Source of the DNA: Coniochaeta sp. PMI_546
Lineage: Eukaryota; Ascomycota; Sordariomycetes; Coniochaetales; Coniochaetaceae
Assembly: GCA_021432605.1 (NCBI GenBank)
Contig: MU271148.1
Location: 1,991,362-2,055,361 of the forward strand
DNA length: 64,000 nt
Direction of reading: 5' to 3'
The notes below the pieces were generated by a model. The model saw nothing but the letters and a program-made list of their open reading frames with translations, did no database searches and was not told where the DNA came from. Shown piece by piece: positions 33,534 to 43,634 of this stretch (the first letter of the stretch is position 1; each line of letters starts with the position of its first letter). The translations under genes were made by a program, and so were the position numbers.

Positions 33534-35945
33534 TTATACAGCTGGTATCGGTATCTTCACTCGATCCAGTGGTTCCCGCCTCTCAAAAAATCCTCCTTGG
33601 AACTCGTTGTCTACTTTTGGTAGCGTTCTCTCCGTAGCCGCCACGTCCTGAGGACTGCTCGTCGGAAGGCCATTTTCTAGCTCCTCCCATTGCCGTGACA
33701 AAACATGCAGATAGCGCGTCCAATGCTCGACGAGCGAGCCGACAGCGAAAACCCGGTCTCGCCTCCACCACTGCTTCCATAGGTGCCTTCGTTCCCGCGA
33801 GCTTAGCGTATCGTATAGGATATGTCCAGTCTTCTTTTCCAGCTCTTGCGCGATCTTCGCACAGGCATCGACAGCCGACTGAGCAAACCTAATCTCGCTG
33901 ACCTCACGCTTGCTGAGACGCCGCAAACGATCCTCCAGTGGTAGGCGCCTGTCCAGACGGTAATCATACTGCTGAGCATTCCGCAGATTCCCAGATAGTA
34001 TCTGAACCATGTCATGTTCAAACGCCAGGACTTTGGACTCACTGACTTCGCATAACGAGGTTATCCAGTCAATCCTCGCCAAAGCCTGGTATTTCTGGTT
34101 CTCAACTTCCGCCTCCTGACGTTGTTGCATTATTCTCCTCATCCTCGCTGAGATTTCATCTAGGCGGTCCTCGTCTACGCGACCCGACGCAAGTGCGGTC
34201 CCTAATAGGTTCGCGCAAGACGCTATCTGGTCCACCCACTGTTCTGTGAAGGCTGTCCATAAAGCTGTTCTCAGATACTTGACCCGAGAACTCCAATATA
34301 ACTTATGGCGAAGCGTGGAGGGCTGCGCCTCTCCCGGATATGCGGCCAATCGTAGGTCAGCGCTACTATCGCAAATCTGGACAAGCCGCAATATCCTTTT
34401 GGGAATGGCTTTGTGTCGACCTGAAGTGCTTGTCGCGATCATAGGTCTGATCTGCTCGATGTCACGAAGGAGGATTCGTAAAAGCTCAACAGCGGCGACC
34501 CTGTCGACCTGAGCTACACACAGGCCGATCACACGGCGCACATATCTTGAACTTATGGAGTAACCTTCGCGCAGACAGGCACCCAATACCGCTGTCGCAT
34601 GTCGCACCAGTCGAAAGTCGATTAGACGGTCCAATAAGGCCTCTAGGACCGGTTCGTCGACTTTGGCACGCTGCGTCACGAAGCCGTGGCCGACAACGGC
34701 GTCAGCGTGTCGGGCCCAGCGGAAGAGTCCACGGTCGCCCTTCACATCTGCCACTGGTTTGCGACGGATAAGAAGACCACGGGAGTCATCTCCCGTTATG
34801 CGGCGAATAATGTTATAGAATCCGACAATGTCCCCCTGTTTGTAGTGCTGAAGTACAGAGACGATGGTCATTCGCGTAGGCTTCAGGCGACTGTTGAGAA
34901 GAAAGGAGTCGACGACAGCCTGGCCAAAGCGTGGTTCCCCCACCCTGCTGAAGCCGGATATTAGAGTGTTATAGTTATAGATGCCAGGCGCGAATCGAGC
35001 AATGAGCAGGTTGTGGCATATCTTCCCAACGAAGTACTCGCGCCGCTTCCTGTATATGGCCGCGTGTTCCGGGTTCATGATTCGCCCGTTTCTTCCAGAT
35101 ATCTCAAGGAAGCCATCTTTGAGGGTTTTCCAGTCCCTGAAAATATTCCTGGTGACAATGCTCAAGTCACGCCTGGCCGCGGCAGCCGCCACTGGGTCCA
35201 GGTCTGTGTGCCGATAGTTTGGATACCCGCTAGATCTGAGCATTCGGATATTGTTCCAGGCCGACTCCAAGAGATCCGGCGTTTGCGGGGTCCCATCCGG
35301 CGCCCTGTACGTCTCGACTAAGAGCTGGTCCACCAAGTTGTTGATCGTTTCGGCCAATTTCGAGAACTGGATCACGTTCGTGGGTTCCCGATGCGTATCT
35401 AACCCGGCCATCTCCTCTTCGGCTATCATCTCCTGCACCTGGTCCACGCGGCTGTGCGGTGTCTTCCACCATTCCGACTCCTCGTGGAGTTGCAGTTCTC
35501 TTCTTAATGTTTTTAGATATGACGCGCGATTCCCTCTCCTGCTGGCGCCCTTCAACAGCTGCATAGGCGCCACACATATCGAGGTGAGTGCCTCGTATAT
35601 GCCCAGTGGCGTCGCGTCGGCGTTGTGCAAGACGTAGGGTTCGTCGCGTGTTCGTTTTGGATCGTAGGCAGGTGCATGCTCCAGCAGGATAGCTAGCTTA
35701 TCGCGCTCATCCGCGATCTTGCTTTCCAATCCTTTCCGCCGCTGATCCTTCACGACCGCATCGGCTACAGCAGCTGTGGCCATAATGGCCGAGTAGCAAG
35801 CTGTAAATACATGGCTCGGTTCAACTTTCCGGCGGGCTGGTCTTGTCGCTGTTACCGACCGCCTGGCAAGTATTGATGCCGCCCGCGCGCATGGTCGACA
35901 GTGACAGCCATGGGCCTGAGCAGCCCGTGACCAGATGGTGTGCAT
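33534..35945 (-). CDS. Mitochondrial PPR-like protein
   Basis: A single exon of 803 aa. The N-terminus (MHTIWSRAAQAHGCHCRPCA, then many Arg and almost no acid) looks like a mitochondrial presequence. The rest is helical with degenerate 35-residue-type units, for example YNYNTLISGFSRVGEPRFGQ and PTRMTIVSVLQHYKQGDIVG, which match the pentatricopeptide pattern (position Y-N-x-L-I-x-G/A). Fungal PPR proteins of this layout act in mitochondrial mRNA stability or translation. The exact orthologue is not recognisable. The last 150 residues are Arg/Trp-rich (HLWKQWWRRDR). The gene is divergent from the CZIB gene. Confidence 0.8.
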   Translation of the reverse strand: MHTIWSRAAQAHGCHCRPCARAASILARRSVTATRPARRKVEPSHVFTACYSAIMATAAVADAVVKDQRRKGLESKIADERDKLAILLEHAPAYDPKRTRDEPYVLHNADATPLGIYEALTSICVAPMQLLKGASRRGNRASYLKTLRRELQLHEESEWWKTPHSRVDQVQEMIAEEEMAGLDTHREPTNVIQFSKLAETINNLVDQLLVETYRAPDGTPQTPDLLESAWNNIRMLRSSGYPNYRHTDLDPVAAAAARRDLSIVTRNIFRDWKTLKDGFLEISGRNGRIMNPEHAAIYRKRREYFVGKICHNLLIARFAPGIYNYNTLISGFSRVGEPRFGQAVVDSFLLNSRLKPTRMTIVSVLQHYKQGDIVGFYNIIRRITGDDSRGLLIRRKPVADVKGDRGLFRWARHADAVVGHGFVTQRAKVDEPVLEALLDRLIDFRLVRHATAVLGACLREGYSISSRYVRRVIGLCVAQVDRVAAVELLRILLRDIEQIRPMIATSTSGRHKAIPKRILRLVQICDSSADLRLAAYPGEAQPSTLRHKLYWSSRVKYLRTALWTAFTEQWVDQIASCANLLGTALASGRVDEDRLDEISARMRRIMQQRQEAEVENQKYQALARIDWITSLCEVSESKVLAFEHDMVQILSGNLRNAQQYDYRLDRRLPLEDRLRRLSKREVSEIRFAQSAVDACAKIAQELEKKTGHILYDTLSSRERRHLWKQWWRRDRVFAVGSLVEHWTRYLHVLSRQWEELENGLPTSSPQDVAATERTLPKVDNEFQGGFFERREPLDRVKIPIPAV

Positions 35946-36353
35946 TTTGGAGTCATGTCGTCCGGCGGCCGGTCATGGTGTGTCGATGAGCTGGCGCACG
36001 GAGAGCTCTCGTGAGCTGATCTTGGTTGATCTTGGTGGTCAATTTCATTCGCCAATCGGCAGCTTCGTGGAGACCCTAGACTGCTGACTAACGAGTTACT
36101 TTTTATGCTCTAGTACCATAGTAAGGTAGGCACTGTTCATGAGCTTCAGCACTAAGGTTCTGAAGTGACGATGGCGGGGCTGTTAACCAGCCGTTCGGGT
36201 CCAATCTTCGCTCTCATCCATATTAATTCGTAGCGACTACCTTGCCGTATAGCTTCTAACATCTGACGACAGGAGAGCGAGAAACATAACTGCGGTGACC
36301 ATTTAGTAGCCGCAAGCGGCCCATCCTGTGCTGGTAGTCAACTCGACATCAGG
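35946..36353. promoter_or_regulatory. Divergent spacer PPR/CZIB
   Basis: A 408-bp region between two start codons, so a probable shared promoter. It holds an AAGGTAGG element near 36122. Nothing else is recognised. Confidence 0.5.
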
Positions 36354-36970
36354 ATGTATTCTCTGGTTTTGACAGCAGAGCTTACAGGGTACGTCACTCC
36401 CATCAAAAGTTCAGCCATTGGAAAGAAGAAGTACAACTAGTATCTCGTGTCTGACTGGTGCCTCCAGAGTCGCCAATTTGCGCCCTAAAGACACACAAGA
36501 GACGCCATTTTGGTACACATTCAAAGTCCAATGCACATCATGCAGAGAGACTCATCCCAAGCCGGTGGCCGTGAGCCGATTTGTAGGACAGCTGATTCCC
36601 TTGCTCCCCAGAATGGGACGCTAATGAGACCATGTAGGAGACGAACGAGATGAGCGGCAGCCGCGGAGAAGCGAACTTTGTCTGGAGGTGCAAGAACTGC
36701 AAGAGGGAATCTTCGGCAACCATCGTAGCTGCCCCGACACCTTATGAGCAGGCTGACCAGCCCAAGGCGAAACCTATCATCCAGTTTGACTGCCGCGGGT
36801 TGGAGTTCACAGAGTTTCAACCCGAGGGCGAGTGGCTTGCTGAGGGGATTGACTCGGGCACAAAATTCGCCGGCATCGAGCTTCAGGATGGCGACTGGTT
36901 CGACTACGACGAGAAGAGTGGTGAGGAGGTTAGCATCAAGGACTTGAAATGGGAAATCAAGCGAGCTTGA
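36354..36970 (+). CDS. CXXC zinc-binding protein, DUF866/CZIB family
   Basis: Three exons, 36354..36388, 36468..36582 and 36638..36970, give 160 aa, the usual family size. Introns are 79 nt (GTACGT..CCAG) and 55 nt (GTAGGA..GTAG). The product begins MYSLVLTAELTGVANLRPKD and continues ETPFWYTFKVQCTSCRE and FVWRCKNCKRESS; the two CxxC pairs (CTSC, CKNC) form the zinc site of this family (human C1orf123/CZIB). Family members are small beta-rich proteins whose role is still poorly defined; human CZIB has been linked to zinc metallochaperone biology. The next two genes on the same strand also encode CxxC zinc proteins. Confidence 0.92.
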
Positions 36971-37155
36971 GCTCCTCCACGCGGTAGCAGAATTCGAGCC
37001 TCCTTTGACTTCATATTCGTTTGTCAAGTGATGTGCATATCCTTCCAAATGCACATATAAAACCCTAACCCTTGAATTCGTCCTGGGGTCATTGATATCT
37101 GCCAGCTCCCAATTTCAAGCTTCATTCTCGCTATTCGACACAACAAAGCGACACG

Positions 37156-37734
37156 ATGAGCGCCTCTGAAACGGCGACGCATCTGAACTACTTGACTGAT
37201 GCAGCACATTTACTTGCTTTCACGGCACCGGAGATATCGGCATATCTCATGACACAGCGAAATGGATTAGTGTTGGCCAATGAACTTGAGCAATCCGCAA
37301 CGCAGAGGCAGCATGTCTGTGGTGCCTGCGGCCAGATCATGATTTTGGGCAAAAACAGCACGCTACAGTTCCAAAGCGAGAAGCCTTCACGGACCAAGAG
37401 CAAGCGGGACACATCTGCGACTCGCAGGGCTCATGCAGTCCCCAAGTCGGATACGCAAGCAGGACCTATCAAGGTGTTCACATGCGAAAAATGCGGCAGA
37501 TACACTAGAGTCCGACTCCCAGCACCAGCTTCTATTTCGAGGAAGAGACCCTCTGCTGTGGTGACCAAGACGATCGAGCCACCCAAACAGCCTCCAAGCG
37601 CCAACGCCAGCAGCAAGAAGCGGGCGAAGAACCGCAAAGCTGGGCTGCAGGCTCTCCTGAGCCAGAGTCAGGCCGGTAGCAGCGGTGTGAGATCTGGTTT
37701 GGGCTTGAGCCTCTCGGACTTCATGAAGAAATGA
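37156..37734 (+). CDS. RNase P/MRP subunit, Rpr2/Rpp21/Snm1 family
   Basis: A single exon of 192 aa, 185 bp after the CZIB gene. The N-terminal helices (LNYLTDAAHLLAF, SAYLMTQRNGLVLANELEQS) lead into a four-cysteine zinc ribbon, first half HVCGACGQIMILG and second half FTCEKCGRYTRVRL, separated by a basic insert. This arrangement is the Rpr2/Rpp21/Snm1 fold found in nuclear RNase P (tRNA 5' processing) and RNase MRP (rRNA processing). The C-terminus is basic (KKRAKNRKAGLQALLSQS), as expected for an RNA-binding subunit. I cannot decide between the RNase P (Rpr2) and MRP (Snm1) subunit; the long insert between the Cys pairs is a little like Snm1. Confidence 0.8.
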   Translation: MSASETATHLNYLTDAAHLLAFTAPEISAYLMTQRNGLVLANELEQSATQRQHVCGACGQIMILGKNSTLQFQSEKPSRTKSKRDTSATRRAHAVPKSDTQAGPIKVFTCEKCGRYTRVRLPAPASISRKRPSAVVTKTIEPPKQPPSANASSKKRAKNRKAGLQALLSQSQAGSSGVRSGLGLSLSDFMKK

Positions 37735-37983
37735 GATTCCCGTCATCTCGACTGGCCGTCCGTTTCGAACCTTCGAGCCGTCTCCAAAACTTTCCTCGTC
37801 GCAGCCGATAAGATAAGAAACGGACAGAATCCCCTGGCAATTCTGCCCCGCAACACCAAAAAAGTTGGCCCCTCGGTGCTTTCAAATGCGTCTGACGCAA
37901 CTTGCCCCTCCAAAAATTCTGAAGCTTCTCGCATCAAAGAACATACCACGAAAGTAAACAGAAACTCACGAAATCCGCGTACG

Positions 37984-39408
37984 ATGTCTTCACAATTCGA
38001 CCCAATCGGCCAGAAGGTCGAGCAGCTCGCCCCAAAGGCGACTCCCACCGACGCGAATAGCGCTCCTGTTGTCGAGGACGACGACGAGCGCATTGTCGAA
38101 CAGATCGAGTCTCTCTGTATGAACTGTCACAAGAACGGCACGACCCGCCTCCTCCTGACCGCAATCCCCTACTTCCGCGAAATAATACTCATGTCCTTCC
38201 AATGTGACGAGTGTGGCTTTCAAAACAACGAGATCCAGTCTGCCAACCAGGTCCAGCCCAAGGGCGCCCGGTACGAGCTGCGCCTTTTCGACATGGCTGA
38301 CTTCGAGCGGCAAGTCGTCAAGTCCGACACTGCGACTGTCAAGTTCATCGAGCTCGACGTCGAAGTACCCCCAGGCCGTGGCCAACTCACAAATATCGAG
38401 GGTCTGCTTACTACCATTGTCGATGACCTCGAGTCCAATCAAGACGCTCGTCGCGAGCAGCAACCCGAAATAGCTGCCAAAGTCCAAGAGATAATTGACA
38501 AAGGCCGCGCAATGCTAGCCGGCACGGCCTTCCCTTTCCGTGTGGCCATCGACGACCCGGCGGGCAACAGCTTCATCGCCCCCGACCCGCGCGACGGCGT
38601 CGGCAAGTGGGAGAAGCGCGAGTACTTCCGCACCAGCGAACAGAATGAGATGCTCGGCCTGGTCGACACACGGAGCAGCATCACAACAGGCCTCGGCGAG
38701 GCGGACGGAGAGGTTGTGCCTGACCAGGTCTACCAGTTCCCCTCGCACTGCCCGGGTTGCATGCACCCCTGCACAACGAACATGAAGATGGTGGATATTC
38801 CGCATTTCAGGCAGGTGGTGCTGATGAATACTTCGTGCGATGATTGCGGGTACAAGTCCAACGACGTCAAGACCGGAGGCGAGATACCGAAGCTGGGGAA
38901 GAGGATCACGCTGCGGGTCAAGGGCGGCGTCGATCTGGCTAGGGATATCCTCAAGAGCGAGAGCTGTGCGCTCGAGTGTCCGGACTTGCACCTCAGCGTC
39001 AACCCAGGCACGCTGGGCGGTCGGTTTACCACCGTCGAGGGCCTGCTGACGCAGGTGAGGGATGATCTAAAGAGCCAGATTTTCGAGACCGGCACGGGAC
39101 ATGACGGTCTGAGTGAGGAGGAGAAGACGAGGTGGGCTACGTTCTTTGAGGAATTGGATAAGGCTGTCGCGGGCGAGAGGGAGTTTACCATAGTCCTGGC
39201 CGACCCGTTGGCGGCGAGTTATGTGCAGAGTCTGGCTGATGACCCTGGCCAGCCGGACGAGCAGATGACGGTCGAGGAATATGAGAGGACAGAGGAGGAG
39301 GAGGAGGATCTAGGGTTGAAGGACATGAACACCGAGAATTATGCGGAGCCTGCAGAGGCACCGAAGGAGGCTGCGGAGGAACCAAAGGAGGGTGAAGTGG
39401 CTGCTTAG
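37984..39408 (+). CDS. zpr1: Zinc finger protein Zpr1
   Basis: A chaperone for folding of translation elongation factor eEF1A. A single exon of 474 aa starts at ATG 37984 (MSSQFDPIGQKVEQLA); the frame is open further upstream to an ATG at 37876 but that leader is not family-like. The protein has the duplicated Zpr1 plan: C4 finger one (SLCMNCHKNGTTRLLL ... FQCDECGFQNNE), alpha-beta domain, then C4 finger two (HCPGCMHPCTTNMKMVDIPH ... TSCDDCGYKSND) and a second alpha-beta domain. Both fingers have all four cysteines. The C-terminus is an acidic Glu-rich tail (ERTEEEEEDLGLKDMNTENY). It is 249 bp downstream of the Rpr2/Snm1-like gene on the same strand. Confidence 0.96.
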   Translation: MSSQFDPIGQKVEQLAPKATPTDANSAPVVEDDDERIVEQIESLCMNCHKNGTTRLLLTAIPYFREIILMSFQCDECGFQNNEIQSANQVQPKGARYELRLFDMADFERQVVKSDTATVKFIELDVEVPPGRGQLTNIEGLLTTIVDDLESNQDARREQQPEIAAKVQEIIDKGRAMLAGTAFPFRVAIDDPAGNSFIAPDPRDGVGKWEKREYFRTSEQNEMLGLVDTRSSITTGLGEADGEVVPDQVYQFPSHCPGCMHPCTTNMKMVDIPHFRQVVLMNTSCDDCGYKSNDVKTGGEIPKLGKRITLRVKGGVDLARDILKSESCALECPDLHLSVNPGTLGGRFTTVEGLLTQVRDDLKSQIFETGTGHDGLSEEEKTRWATFFEELDKAVAGEREFTIVLADPLAASYVQSLADDPGQPDEQMTVEEYERTEEEEEDLGLKDMNTENYAEPAEAPKEAAEEPKEGEVAA

Positions 39409-40132
39409 ACGGCATTGTAATGATGAAATGTTTTGCAGTGGGGACGATATACCTTTGGCTACCTTAGTTGATATCCCTTGTCTGTTAATTCTATGATGGC
39501 CTCATCGGTTGGGTATCTAGAGGTTAGATCTCGCATCGTCGAATAGAGTAAGCATGAGCATGAGCACGAACAATCACCACTTATCAAGTGAAAGACGAGG
39601 ATATAACCAGTAGAACCGAATCTTAACGCATCGAGACGCCTTGGAAACCAGTCGGAATCTGATGCTAGTCTAGCGCCCCTTTCTGCTGAAAGCACATCTA
39701 CCCATGACAGCCCTTCGTGCATTATTACCTATTACCTCGTAATATCCCCTATGGAGGAGCAACGCACATCCTCGTTGTAATGTACATGCCACAACACTCC
39801 CTTGCCGCGTCTCAAGTATGAATTCGTTCTATCATAAGGACTGTCCGTCGACAAGCGATCTCAACTCCATCACGCCTAGTCTAGGTCAAGGACGGCCGAA
39901 CATCTTGGCTGTTGAATGAAATCTGAAAGAGAAAGAAAAATATAAGGAAAAGGGTATCATAGAAAAGACTATTCGCCGTGGATCCGTAGTACCGTGACGG
40001 TCCGGAAGACAGTCCGGAAGACAGACCGGTAGACAGTCCTGGTCCGAAAGCGCACTTGCCGGTGCAAACCCGATATCAAACCCAGAAAGTCCACAATTCA
40101 TGCCACTGCCGCCGCCTCTAGTCTAGACTGAC
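39409..40132. other. Convergent spacer with short tandem repeat
   Basis: About 720 bp between the stop codons of ZPR1 and the next minus-strand gene. It contains a small 12-bp tandem repeat (listed separately). No gene is seen. Confidence 0.5.
40000..40035. repeat. Three 12-bp tandem units
   Basis: GTCCGGAAGACA occurs twice in direct succession (40000-40011 and 40012-40023), followed by a diverged third unit GACCGGTAGACA (40024-40035). It is noncoding and probably a small minisatellite. Confidence 0.85.
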
Positions 40133-42405
40133 CTAGTTCGACGACCGCCGGCCAACCTTTCTCAGGACCCGATTCTCAACATAGTCCTCATCACCAATAG
40201 AGATAATCGTCCCAGGAGCCGCATACATCCCTTGGAAGTCCCCAGAGCGCTTATACTCGTACCTCGTGCCGAGGTACACCTTCGCGTCGTCGACACCATC
40301 TCGGGCGGCAGCCTCGGCCTGAGCAGTCCAGTTCCGCTGCATACCACCCACGGCCCGGTCAAACACCCGGCGGTTAGCGTTGGTGTTGGCAGGACCAGAA
40401 GGTGGAGGTGTTGGGGCAAAGGCCGCAAGGCTGCTGGTCGAACCGGTAGACGCTGCTGCGGCAGCGTTCGAGACTCGCTGGCTGTTCCGACGCTGGATTA
40501 TCTCCGCCTTGGCGACCTGCTCCTGGGCGCGGGCATTCAACTGCTCTACCGTCGGTGTTCGCTTAGGCCGGTTGGCGTCGCGAGGAGAAACAGACGGCAA
40601 GCGGCCGCGGGGACGTTTCTGGCCAGTCGCTTGAGTCTCTTGGGAGGCGGCGATGGCAGTAGCAGGCTCGACAAAGTCGGCGACAGAGGGTTGGTCGCCC
40701 GGCTCTACGGCGGCTTGGGCGCGTTCGGCGGCGGCGATTTGGTTGGCGGACTCATCCTCGGGTTTCTCTCCGGCTTCTTTCTGGCGCTGGCGAAGGCGCA
40801 CGTATTCTTTGAGTTGGGTTCGGGTGAGGTGGCGAATGTGAGGCTCGAATTCGATCTCGTCCCAGTTCCTCCAGACGCCGCCGGCTCCGGGAGGGTGGTT
40901 GCCGATCAGGGTGCGGCCGTCGCGGGTTGCCTTGACCAGGCGAGGGCGCAGTTGGTTATTGTTGCCTAGCACACCCATGATGGCGTGCTTGTCCTCCGGG
41001 TTGTCCTCGCTGGAGTGCTTCCAGTATCCAAGCAGAATCCGAGTTTTCTCGCCGGCCGGCTGGACATCTGGCTCCTGTTGCGGCGGCGCCGCCATTGTGG
41101 TTGCCGCCACGGTAGGGGTGCGCCTTGGGGTGGTAGATTCGGAGATCTCGCTGTCGGAGATCTCCATGGCTGAGTTGGTGGAGGCGGTATTATTGATGCT
41201 ATGTTGCGCCTTTTTGCTTCTGGGTTGTCGAATAACTGTTCGGATAGGCGCATCCAAAGGTACCATTGCGCCGTTCGCCATCTGTGCAGCTTCGCTGACG
41301 TCGCTGAAGGACGATTGGCGGGTGGCTGGCTTCTCGGTAGCAGACAGATCTTGTGACTGGGTTTCGGCAGCTTTCTCATTGCTTTCCCGGGTTAACAGTC
41401 GAAGCTTCACGTTGCGGCTAGTAGCTGGGCGCAGGTCTTCCTCCGCAGACTCATCATCATCATCTGCCGCATATCGCAACATCCGCTTTCGCTTGGACAC
41501 CCGAGGCATAGTCTGCTCCTCGTCCGTAGTCTCAATGACACCAACTTTCGACTGCCCCTCGAGAGTCTTGGAATTCGCGAGACCAAGTAAAGCTTTCTTG
41601 GCGCGGGTGCCAACCACTATCTCGTCCGCAAGTTCGTTTCCATTGACGGGTGTGGACTGGGTATGCTCCTCGTCGCTGAGAGGCGCGAACCTGGATCCTC
41701 CGAAGGCTGCAATGCCAGGTTCTGTTTCCGTGTCTTCGGCAGCCGGATTGCCACTTGAAGAGCTACCTCTATACGAGGAGCTGCCGTTATAACTCCGGTT
41801 AGTCATTGCCTCCGAGCTAACCTACAATGTGCGAGTTCAAAGAAGGATCGATGTTGCACGATGACGTGGCCAGGGCGAATACAGTGAAGTTTGGCAGGAA
41901 AGTACAGATCTGTGTGCATATCAAAAAGGCTGGGAGAATATAGCTGAGGCCACGAAGTGAGTCGAGGAGGACAAGACACCACCTTCCACAAGCGTAGGCA
42001 GTTCAATCTATGTCTTATGTGAAGTTGCGTCAAGCTCCTCCAGGAACTCTCCGTGCTACTAGTCCGACGCATTGTACTTTCCTGACAAGAGGAAACCAAA
42101 TGCAGGAAGGGACTCCCATGAAAACGGGGTGCGGAAGTGATAATGGGGGGAGCTGGACACCTGGGTAGCTGCCAACAATGGCGCCAGCTCGTGTACCATT
42201 TCGAAATCAAAGAGATGTGTTCAGTGGGACCAGGACATATATAACACAAGAAAAAGAATGCTGACCTGGTTGGCTTCTCAATATCAGCCTGCTCCTGCTC
42301 CTTGGGCTGAACGTGAGACTCGAGCGGAACGGTGTCAGCTGGTGCCGTCGGCTTCGAAGAGTCGACGTCGTCCACCTGACTAGTCGGCGACAGCAGGTCT
42401 GCCAT
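40133..42405 (-). CDS. Unrecognised conserved-looking nuclear-type protein
   Basis: I do not recognise a named family. The main exon is 41816..40133. An upstream exon 42405..42266 (MADLLSPTSQVDDVDSSKPT) fits in phase through a 449-nt intron (GTCAGC..GTTAG) and gives 607 aa; without it, translation from an ATG at 41806 gives 557 aa. The N-terminal half is disordered and basic/acidic (SKRKRMLRYAADDDDESAEE). A compact block at about residues 300-385 looks like the conserved core: RILLGYWKHSSEDNPEDKHA, VLGNNNQLRPRLVKATRDGR, GGVWRNWDEIEFEPHIRHLT. A second short block sits at the C-terminus (YLGTRYEYKRSGDFQGMYAA). The nuclear-localisation-like KRPRGR and RPKRTP suggest a nuclear protein. The 5' exon is the uncertain part. 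Confidence 0.75.
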
Positions 42406-43634
42406 GGCTTGCAATAGGGCGACAGAATGTCGTCGACGTACTGCAGTGATCAAGGGGAGAAGGTGGCGGGATATGGAAAGTTTGTTAGTGATTGCTGCTT
42501 GTTATGTGGTTGTTGTTGTCTTGATATTGTAAGTCGCAAGTCTGAAGAAGTTCATAAGAACAGAAGCTCCAATAGACGACTATGAACTCGAGCTGAAAAT
42601 TACCGGTCAGGACTGTGGGATGGCAAAGATGGCTTACGACTAGTGAATTGTGCCAGGTGAGACAAGCATTGCGTTGAAAGTTGCTGTGGTACTGAGACAA
42701 CAGTCACCGCTCAGAAAGTAGACTAGATGATAGATACCAAGGTGAAGAAATGGAGGGGAACGAGACAGCAAGTAAGAAATTGTCTTGTCACTGTTTACAC
42801 TCTGCCCTTGAGCGAGAAGAGCGGGAATTCTGTCAAGGTCAAAGTAAAGGCACATTATTACTGCCGGCAACTCGCAAACGCATCCGATCTATGTGCTAAT
42901 AATTGTTATTCCAAGGTAGGTGGAAGGTATCAGAGACTAGAGAGTATGCGCATCATTGCAACCCGCGGCGGCTTCGGACCCGATCCATTCAGCCGGATCA
43001 CACACACAACGATATCGTCGTTGAAAACGTGTAAGGTGTGATCCAACCCTAAGGTAGCTTGGGAAGGGGTGTCGCCTTGTGATCGATGGGATTATAAGAC
43101 AGACCAAGTTTGACGATGGAACGCTCATAGCAGTGCCGAAATATGCCCATATGGAGCGATGCGAGCAGCAGATGACAACGCTCCCATGTCCATAAGCAGG
43201 CCTTGTATACTTCACCAAAAGCCTCGAAAGTTGTGCGACCCTGCGACTAGGTGTTCGTATTGGCCGATACAACGGTTTAAATTCTTACTGTACGTGAAGG
43301 CACAGAGGATGATACTTGGAATCAGTCTTATCATCAGTGAAATGACATACCGGAGCTGCTTTGACCTTGCGAAAGTCGAGTTGTGGGAATGCGCACTGCA
43401 GAGAAGAGGATGAAGTGTCAACTTGACGCACCGAACAAGACTGCGTCCCTTGCTCTACAACACATCCCATTCCACAGGATTGTAATCCCGCATTCAAAAA
43501 TAGGTTGGTTCGGGCAGAGAGTCTCCTAGAAAGATGGTACCTGCGTTTGTAGACATCGCAGCCACGTCCCAGACCAGTAAAGATGTGGGTTTTTGCGCAT
43601 CTTTTGCACTCTCAGAAAGGACGTGAGCTTCCTA
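42406..43634. other. Intergenic between minus-strand genes
   Basis: A 1.2-kb spacer: promoter of the gene at 42405 and 3' region of SEN54. AAGGTAG-type elements lie near 42913 and 43051. No convincing coding frame. Confidence 0.5.

Noticed and set aside
37876-37983. Upstream in-frame start for ZPR1
   Set aside because: The 36-residue leader is not family-like and the ATG at 37984 fits the usual Zpr1 N-terminus.
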